Of a stretch of 64,000 nt of DNA, positions 59,061 through 64,000 are shown piece by piece. The notes beneath the pieces are model-generated. The model was not told the origin of the DNA and ran no database searches. It saw only the letters and a program-made list of their open reading frames with translations. The position numbers and the translations under genes are program-made. The stretch's first letter is position 1. Each line of letters opens with the position of its first letter. The DNA is taken from the NCBI RefSeq assembly GCF_000938265.1, contig NZ_JYFC01000001.1:310001-374000 (forward strand). Reading direction: 5' to 3'. The stretch comes from Agreia bicolorata (GTDB lineage: Bacteria > Actinomycetota > Actinomycetes > Actinomycetales > Microbacteriaceae).

Positions 59061-59537
59061 TCAGTCGCCGAGGTTGCGTCGAGCCGACATGGCCCTGTCG
59101 GACTCACGCTTGTCTTGCCGCTCACGCAGTGTCTGGCGCTTGTCGTACTCGCGCTTTCCCTTTGCCACCGCCAGCTCGACCTTAGCGCGCCCGTCACTGA
59201 AGTAGAGCTGCAGGGGAATGAGGGTGTAACCGCCCTCTTTCGTCTTGTTGTGCAGCTTGAGGATCTGCTCTTTGTGCAAGAGCAGCTTGCGCTTGCGACG
59301 CGGGGTGTGGTTGTTCCACGTTCCCTGCGTGTACTCGGGAATGTGCACCGCATCGAGCCACACTTCGCCGTTCTCGATGAACGCGTAGCCGTCGACCAGC
59401 GAGGCACGACCCATGCGCAGCGACTTGACCTCTGTGCCATTCAAGACCATTCCGGCCTCGTACGTCGACTCGATTGTGTAGTCGTGCCGAGCCTTGCGGT
59501 TGGTCGCGACGACCTTCTGACCGCTCTCCTTGGGCAC
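59061..59537 (-). CDS. smpB: SsrA-binding protein SmpB
   Basis: 158 aa. Binds the tRNA-like end of tmRNA and brings it to the stalled ribosome. Typical text: [77 protein letters not shown], and the basic tail [23 protein letters not shown] 59537 has AGGAG 7 nt upstream. TATACT (minus, 59594-59589) is a likely -10, so smpB has its own promoter although it follows ftsX after about 100 bp. It sits at the end of the prfB-ftsE-ftsX cluster. Confidence 0.96.
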   Translation of the reverse strand: MPKESGQKVVATNRKARHDYTIESTYEAGMVLNGTEVKSLRMGRASLVDGYAFIENGEVWLDAVHIPEYTQGTWNNHTPRRKRKLLLHKEQILKLHNKTKEGGYTLIPLQLYFSDGRAKVELAVAKGKREYDKRQTLRERQDKRESDRAMSARRNLGD

Positions 59538-59588
59538 GTTGTACTCCTGACGATGTCGTGTGCCGCACCTCGCGCGCGGCAGCCGTCC

Positions 59589-59594
59589 AGTATA
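59589..59594 (-). promoter_or_regulatory. -10 element of smpB
   Basis: TATACT on the minus strand, about 50 nt before the GTG start of smpB, in the 102-bp gap after ftsX. No strong -35. Confidence 0.45.
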
Positions 59595-59639
59595 CGCCCA
59601 GCCGCGCGGCTCGCGCTGCCCGCGCCCGCTATGCGGCGA

Positions 59640-60554
59640 TCAGACCTTGAGGTAGCGAGTGATGGCGAATTTCGCCGACAGTGCAGCCAGCACTGCTCCC
59701 ACCACGATCAGAATCGGAGCGACAAGCAACGCGTCGCCTGTGCTGACGAACGACGTGAACGGCAGCTGATTCAGCAGCCAGCCCTGCACGAAGAACTTCA
59801 CGATCGCCCAGATGGCCAGCCCCGCGAGGGCCGATCCGATGAGCGACGCGATCACGCCCTCGATGATGAACGGGGTCTGAATGAACCTGTTCGACGCACC
59901 GACCAATCGCATGATGCCCAGTTCTCGACGACGTGAGAAGGCCGATAGCCGGATGGTCGTGGCGATCAGCAGGACAGCCGCGATCAGCATGATGGCGGCG
60001 ACGGCGATTGCTGTGTAGCTGGCGGCGTTCAGCACTGTGAAGATCTGCTCGAGATAACTTCGCTGGTCGGTGACGCTCTCGACACCGGCGAAGCCCGACA
60101 GACTCTCGACAAGCACGGCAGACTGCGTGGGGTCTTTCAGATTGACCCAGAAGGTCTGCGGCAGCAGGTCGGGCGTCACATAGTCGGTGACCGGATTGCC
60201 CTTGAACTGCGCCTGGAAGTTCTCGAACGCCTGATCGTGGTTCTCGAAGTAGTATTTGTCGATGAACGGCGACAGGGTCGGACCGTCGAGCTGCGCCTGC
60301 ACGGCGTCGATCTGATCCTGCGTCACGTCACCGTTTCCGCAGGTCTCCCCCGTGTCCGTGGCGGTGCAGAGGTAGACCGCGACCTGCGCCTTGTCGTACC
60401 AGTAGTTCTTCATCTGGCCGATCTGCATCTGCAGAAGGATGGCCGTGCCGACGAAGGTGAGCGAGATGAAGGTGACGAGCACGACGGAGATGACCATCGA
60501 GACGTTGCGTCTGAGGCCGGTGCCGACCTCTCCGAAGATGAGTCCGAGTCTCAC
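59640..60554 (-). CDS. ftsX: Cell division protein FtsX
   Basis: 304 aa, membrane partner of FtsE that transmits ATPase activity to a peptidoglycan hydrolase in division. Four transmembrane segments: one near residue 20-45, then three after residue 170 (ASYTAIAVAAIMLIAAVLLI; the region around VIASLIGSALAGLAIWAIV; LVAPILIVVGAVLAALS). The large extracellular domain lies between TM1 and TM2. The cytoplasmic RRRELGIMRLVGASNRFIQ is the FtsX/MacB hallmark. GTG 60554 overlaps the ftsE stop by 4 bp. Confidence 0.95.
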   Translation of the reverse strand: MRLGLIFGEVGTGLRRNVSMVISVVLVTFISLTFVGTAILLQMQIGQMKNYWYDKAQVAVYLCTATDTGETCGNGDVTQDQIDAVQAQLDGPTLSPFIDKYYFENHDQAFENFQAQFKGNPVTDYVTPDLLPQTFWVNLKDPTQSAVLVESLSGFAGVESVTDQRSYLEQIFTVLNAASYTAIAVAAIMLIAAVLLIATTIRLSAFSRRRELGIMRLVGASNRFIQTPFIIEGVIASLIGSALAGLAIWAIVKFFVQGWLLNQLPFTSFVSTGDALLVAPILIVVGAVLAALSAKFAITRYLKV

Positions 60555-61624
60555 GAGGTGGGTCCTACGTTCTGGTCCTTGGCTGGATCGATTCGTTCAC
60601 CGGGAGCGCGAAGCCCCAGCTTCTCGGCCAGGCCGAGTTGATCGGTCACAGGATCGACGGGGCGGGGCGTCGCTGACAGCGGCGCCGGTGGCGTGGATGC
60701 GGCGGGCACGGGTGCTGGGGGCGCCGATACGGCCGGCTCGCCCTGCTCGGGCGCCTGGGCCGCCGGCTTCTGAGCCGGTGCGACAGGGGCCGACGGTGTC
60801 TGCGGCGTCGACGATGTCTGTGGCGCCACGACCGGAGTCGAGAACGTCGGGGTCGAACCACTCATTCCGCGACTGCCGCGCACCATTCCGGGAATGCCGA
60901 TCTCGGCGGTCATGCCGCTGTCACGCAGAGCGATCTCGGCAGTCATTCCGTAGCCGCCCTCGAGCTCGTCGCGAACAACCTCGCCCTGAACGAGCTCGAT
61001 CACGCGGCGCTGCATCTGGTCGACGATGGCATTGTCGTGGGTGGCCATGATCACCGTGGTGCCGCCAGCATTGATGCGCTGCAGAACCTGCATGATGCCA
61101 CCGCTGGTGAGCGGGTCGAGGTTACCTGTCGGCTCGTCGGCGAGCAGGATGGCGGGCTTGTTGACGACCGCGCGGGCGATGGCCACGCGCTGCTGCTCAC
61201 CACCCGACAGCTCGTGCGGAAGACGGTTGGCCTTCTCGTTGAGACCGACCATGGCCAGCACGTCGGGCACGGCCTCTTGAATGAAGCCGCGAGACTTGCC
61301 GATGACCTGCAGCGTGAACGCCACGTTGTCGAACACGTTCTTGTTGGGTAGAAGGCGGAAGTCCTGGAACACGACGCCGAGGTTGCGCCTGAAGTAGGGC
61401 ACCTTCCGCGACGAGATCGTTCCCAAGTCTTGACCGAGCACGTGGATGCTGCCGCTCGTAGGCTTGTCTTCCTTCAGCACAAGGCGCAGGAAGCTCGACT
61501 TGCCGGAGCCCGAGGCCCCCACAAGAAAGACGAATTCACCACGGAGGATCTCGAGGTCGACGCGGTTCAGCGCCGGCTTCTTGGTCCCCCGGTAAATCTG
61601 GGATACGTGATCAAATCGAATCAT
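60551..61624 (-). CDS. ftsE: Cell division ATP-binding protein FtsE with long Pro/Ala-rich tail
   Basis: 357 aa. ABC ATPase core in residues 1-228: Walker A LVGASGSGKSSFLRLVL, signature HELSGGEQQRVAIARAVVN, Walker B ILLADEPTGNLDP, and the switch His in VIMATHDNAIVDQ. Most FtsE proteins end near residue 230; this one carries about 130 extra residues rich in Pro, Ala, Ser, Thr, Gln, probably disordered, ending in GLRAPGERIDPAKDQ. The tail is in frame with no sign of error. Transcribed after prfB and before ftsX. Confidence 0.93.
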   Translation of the reverse strand: MIRFDHVSQIYRGTKKPALNRVDLEILRGEFVFLVGASGSGKSSFLRLVLKEDKPTSGSIHVLGQDLGTISSRKVPYFRRNLGVVFQDFRLLPNKNVFDNVAFTLQVIGKSRGFIQEAVPDVLAMVGLNEKANRLPHELSGGEQQRVAIARAVVNKPAILLADEPTGNLDPLTSGGIMQVLQRINAGGTTVIMATHDNAIVDQMQRRVIELVQGEVVRDELEGGYGMTAEIALRDSGMTAEIGIPGMVRGSRGMSGSTPTFSTPVVAPQTSSTPQTPSAPVAPAQKPAAQAPEQGEPAVSAPPAPVPAASTPPAPLSATPRPVDPVTDQLGLAEKLGLRAPGERIDPAKDQNVGPTS

Positions 61625-61721
61625 GGCAGGTTGAGCTTAAGCAGGACGGGGAGCTACTCGACGCGCGACTCGCCACGGATCGCCGATTGGCGCTCGAGTC
61701 TGAACGCAAGCCCGGTATTGC

Positions 61722-62828
61722 CTAAGAGACCTTCTGCTTGCGCCAGCGGATGCCCGCCGAGATGAAGCCGTCGAGCTCGCCGTCGAAGACGTTCGACGGG
61801 TTGTTCGATTCGTAGTCGGTGCGCAGGTCTTTGACCATCTGGTACGGCGCGAGCACGTAGCTGCGCATCTGGTCGCCCCAGCTCGCCGTGATGACTCCGG
61901 CCAGCTCCTTCTTCTTGGCGTTCTCCTCGTCGCGCTGCAGCAGAAGCAGTCTCGACTGCAGCACGCGAAGGGCGGCGGCGCGGTTCTGGATCTGGCTCTT
62001 CTCGTTCTGGCAGCTGACGACGATCCCCGTGGGAAGGTGTGTGATGCGCACGGCCGAGTCTGTGGTGTTGACCGACTGGCCGCCCGGGCCCGACGAGCGG
62101 AAGACATCCACTCGGATGTCGCTTTCGGGAACGTCGACCGACTCGGTCTGCGCGATGAGCGGAATCACCTCGACGGCGGCAAAGCTCGTCTGGCGCTTGC
62201 CCGCCGAGTTGAACGGGCTCATGCGCACGAGGCGGTGCGTTCCCGCCTCGACCGAGAGTGTTCCGAATGCGTAGGGGGCGTCGACCTCGAACGTGGCGCT
62301 CTTGATGCCCGCCTCTTCTGCATAGCTGGTGTCTAGCACAGTGACCGAGTAGCCGTGCTGCTCGGAGTAGCGCAGGTACATGCGCAGAAGCATCTCCGCG
62401 AAGTCGGCCGCGTCGACGCCGCCCGCTCCCGCACGAATCGTGATGACAGCCGCGCGGGGGTCGTATTCGCCATTGAGCAGGGTCTGCACCTCGAGCTCGC
62501 CGAGCAGCTTTGTGAGGCTCTCGAGTTCGGCCTGCGCCTCCTGGGCTGACTCCTCGTCGCCCTCGGAGTTGATGAGCTCGACCATGATCTCGAGGTCTTC
62601 GAGACGCGAGGTGATGCTCGTGACCTTCGCCAGATCGGACTGCGCGTGCGACAGAGCGCTGGTGACCTTCTGCGCCTTCTCGGTGTCGTCCCAGAGATCG
62701 GGCACACCGGCCTGAGCACTGAGGTCATCGATGCGGGCCTTCAGGTCATCGACGTCGATGACCGAGAGGATGTCGCGGAAGGTGGAGCGGAGGGCGGCGA
62801 TCTGCTCGCTGAAATCTAGTTCCTGCAT
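61722..62828 (-). CDS. prfB: Peptide chain release factor 2
   Basis: 368 aa, reads UGA and UAA stop codons. Peptidyl-hydrolysis motif [19 protein letters not shown] (GGQ), stop-codon recognition [12 protein letters not shown] (SPF). The gene is one uninterrupted frame from ATG 62828: the UGA-programmed +1 frameshift of E. coli prfB near codon 26 is absent. It heads the prfB-ftsE-ftsX cluster, with 97 bp before ftsE. Confidence 0.96.
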   Translation of the reverse strand: MQELDFSEQIAALRSTFRDILSVIDVDDLKARIDDLSAQAGVPDLWDDTEKAQKVTSALSHAQSDLAKVTSITSRLEDLEIMVELINSEGDEESAQEAQAELESLTKLLGELEVQTLLNGEYDPRAAVITIRAGAGGVDAADFAEMLLRMYLRYSEQHGYSVTVLDTSYAEEAGIKSATFEVDAPYAFGTLSVEAGTHRLVRMSPFNSAGKRQTSFAAVEVIPLIAQTESVDVPESDIRVDVFRSSGPGGQSVNTTDSAVRITHLPTGIVVSCQNEKSQIQNRAAALRVLQSRLLLLQRDEENAKKKELAGVITASWGDQMRSYVLAPYQMVKDLRTDYESNNPSNVFDGELDGFISAGIRWRKQKVS

Positions 62829-62886
62829 GGTGCACCCAGCCTACCGGGCGGGCGTGGGCGATCCTCCGGCGTAGGGTTGATGCGAC

Positions 62887-64000
62887 ATGAGCGACGCAGA
62901 GACCGGGTTCCGATTCCGTTCCATCGCCCTACCCGCTCTCCTTCCGTCGCTGCTCTTCGGCATCGGTGAAGGCTCGATCATTCCGATCATTCCGGCGATC
63001 GCGCAGGATCTCGGCGCCGGTCTCGCCCTGGCCGGATTCATCGCGGCGATGATCATGGTCGGCGAGCTCATCGGCGACATCCCGAGCGGCTGGATCGTGA
63101 GCCGCATCGGTGAACGACGCGCGATGGTCGGCGCGTCGCTCGTCTCGATCATCGGCGTCACGACATGCATCGCCGCATCAGGGCCCTGGATGCTCGGGGT
63201 CGGCATCTTTCTGCTCGGCCTGTCGACCGCGACCTTCGCGCTCGCGCGGCACGCGTTCATGACCACCTTCGTTCCGCTGCAGTACCGAGCCAGGGCGCTG
63301 TCGACCCTCGGCGGAACCTTCAGAGCGGGATGGTTCGTCGGACCGTTCATCGCTGCGGGCCTGATCGCACTCACGGCGCAGGCGGCCATCGTGTTCTGGG
63401 TGCACCTCGCGTGCGCGGTGATCGTAATCGTGCTGCTGATGGTGATGCCCGACCCCACAGCGGGCGCCGCTGCTCTGGCCCGGGCGCAGGGAACGCACGA
63501 GACCGAGGGCGAACATCTCGTCGCCGAGGAGTCGCACGGGCTCTTCCGCACCGTCTGGAACTTCCGCGGAGTTCTGGTGCGGCTCGGAACGGGAGTGGCG
63601 ATCCTCGGTGCGCTGCGCGCGAGCCGCTCCGTGATTCTGCCGCTCTGGGCGGTGAGCCTTGGACTGCCCGAGAGCACGACTGCCCTGATCATCGGCCTCG
63701 GCGGCGCCATGGACTTCGCTCTGTTCTATGCCAGTGGCCAGGTGATGGATCGGTTCGGGCGACTGTGGAGCGTCGTACCGTCGATGCTCGGCATGGGAAT
63801 CGGACTCTTCGTTCTGGCCTTCACCCACGACCTGCAGCACGCGGTCGGGTGGTTCATCGGTGTCACGGCAGTCACGGGCCTAGCGAACGGCATCGGAAGC
63901 GGCATTCTGATGACGCTCGGCGCCGACCTCGCCCCGAAAGACGACCCTGCCCCGTTCCTCGGAGCGTTCCGCTTCACGGGCGACGCGGGAACGGCCGCCG
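62887..64000 (+). CDS. MFS transporter, N-terminal 371 residues (cut by window edge)
   Basis: Starts at ATG 62887, divergent from prfB, and has no stop before the window ends. About 11 hydrophobic segments are visible. Loop 2-3 reads DIPSGWIVSRIGERRAMVG, a normal MFS motif A, and a second copy (ASGQVMDRFGRLWSV) occurs after TM8. The central loop between TM6 and TM7 is charged (ARAQGTHETEGEHLVAEESH). TAGGGT (62872-62877) precedes the start by 9 nt, so the mRNA has almost no leader. Substrate unknown. Confidence 0.85.
   Translation, partial: MSDAETGFRFRSIALPALLPSLLFGIGEGSIIPIIPAIAQDLGAGLALAGFIAAMIMVGELIGDIPSGWIVSRIGERRAMVGASLVSIIGVTTCIAASGPWMLGVGIFLLGLSTATFALARHAFMTTFVPLQYRARALSTLGGTFRAGWFVGPFIAAGLIALTAQAAIVFWVHLACAVIVIVLLMVMPDPTAGAAALARAQGTHETEGEHLVAEESHGLFRTVWNFRGVLVRLGTGVAILGALRASRSVILPLWAVSLGLPESTTALIIGLGGAMDFALFYASGQVMDRFGRLWSVVPSMLGMGIGLFVLAFTHDLQHAVGWFIGVTAVTGLANGIGSGILMTLGADLAPKDDPAPFLGAFRFTGDAGTAA

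Noticed and set aside
62750-62828. Programmed +1 frameshift in prfB
   Set aside because: The whole 368-codon frame is continuous; no UGA near codon 26.
1-64000. CRISPR arrays, complete insertion sequences, rRNA genes or prophage
   Set aside because: No regularly spaced repeats, transposase, integrase or structural phage genes were seen in either strand.

Overview
The window is high-GC, densely packed DNA from an actinobacterium, most likely a member of the Microbacteriaceae. The evidence is a mycothiol-type anti-sigma factor (RsrA) with its SigR-class sigma factor, mshA/mshB-like genes, a fused Kgd-type 2-oxoglutarate dehydrogenase, GuaB1 next to two CNNM/CBS proteins, aroA-rsgA-hisN synteny, prfB-ftsE-ftsX-smpB next to tmRNA, frequent GTG starts and many apparently leaderless genes. 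No plasmid or complete phage is present. Almost everything is chromosomal core or near-core.

Layout. 1-2.75 kb: a DUF2993 protein (cut by the window edge), argS and a transglutaminase-like protein. 2.86-5.06 kb: a tRNA-Arg(CCG) with a small integrated island bounded by a perfect 60-bp direct repeat; it has no recognisable integrase. 5.1-8.1 kb: a Pr6Pr membrane protein, pyruvate:quinone oxidoreductase and an OhrR-like MarR regulator. 8.1-13.4 kb: a PuuD-like amidotransferase facing a five-gene operon (arginase-like, crotonase, flavin disulfide reductase, small HEAVH protein, SDR). 13.4-16.8 kb: a beta-phosphoglucomutase/GH65 phosphorylase pair behind a LacI-type operator. 16.8-22.6 kb: an Eis-like acetyltransferase, a SIP-domain protein under a DtxR-type iron box, an amidase broken by an in-frame TAG, and a GNAT-ung-S51 peptidase-phosphoribosyltransferase operon. 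22.7-28.9 kb: MFS exporter, SDR, acyltransferase-3, and metY-metX for homocysteine synthesis.

29-32.2 kb: a histidine kinase, a membrane protein that looks like a degenerate kinase, and a LuxR-type response regulator. 32.2-41.3 kb: thiamine-binding protein, GT87-like enzyme, YceI, NAD(P)HX dehydratase, HAD phosphatase, old-yellow-enzyme, two CNNM/CBS proteins and guaB1. 41.5-49.7 kb: kgd, then rsrA-sigR opposite aroA-rsgA-hisN, with a SigR-type promoter between them. 49.7-54.5 kb: DUF4166, ppc, and a protealysin-type M4 protease with its emfourin inhibitor. 54.5-56.9 kb: a small membrane protein with mshA-mshB. 56.9-62.8 kb: tmRNA with an unusual flanking inverted repeat, SIMPL protein, SDR, then smpB-ftsX-ftsE-prfB. 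The right edge cuts an MFS transporter.

How it fits together: two linked themes stand out. Thiol-redox control is represented by sigR/rsrA, mycothiol synthesis genes and an OhrR-like regulator. Trans-translation is represented by ssrA and smpB in one neighbourhood. The least conventional items are the tRNA-Arg mini-island with its hairpin and palindrome, the kinase/pseudokinase/regulator trio, and the long inverted repeat hugging both ends of tmRNA. All positions were read by eye. No searches were run, so family names rest on motif recognition.
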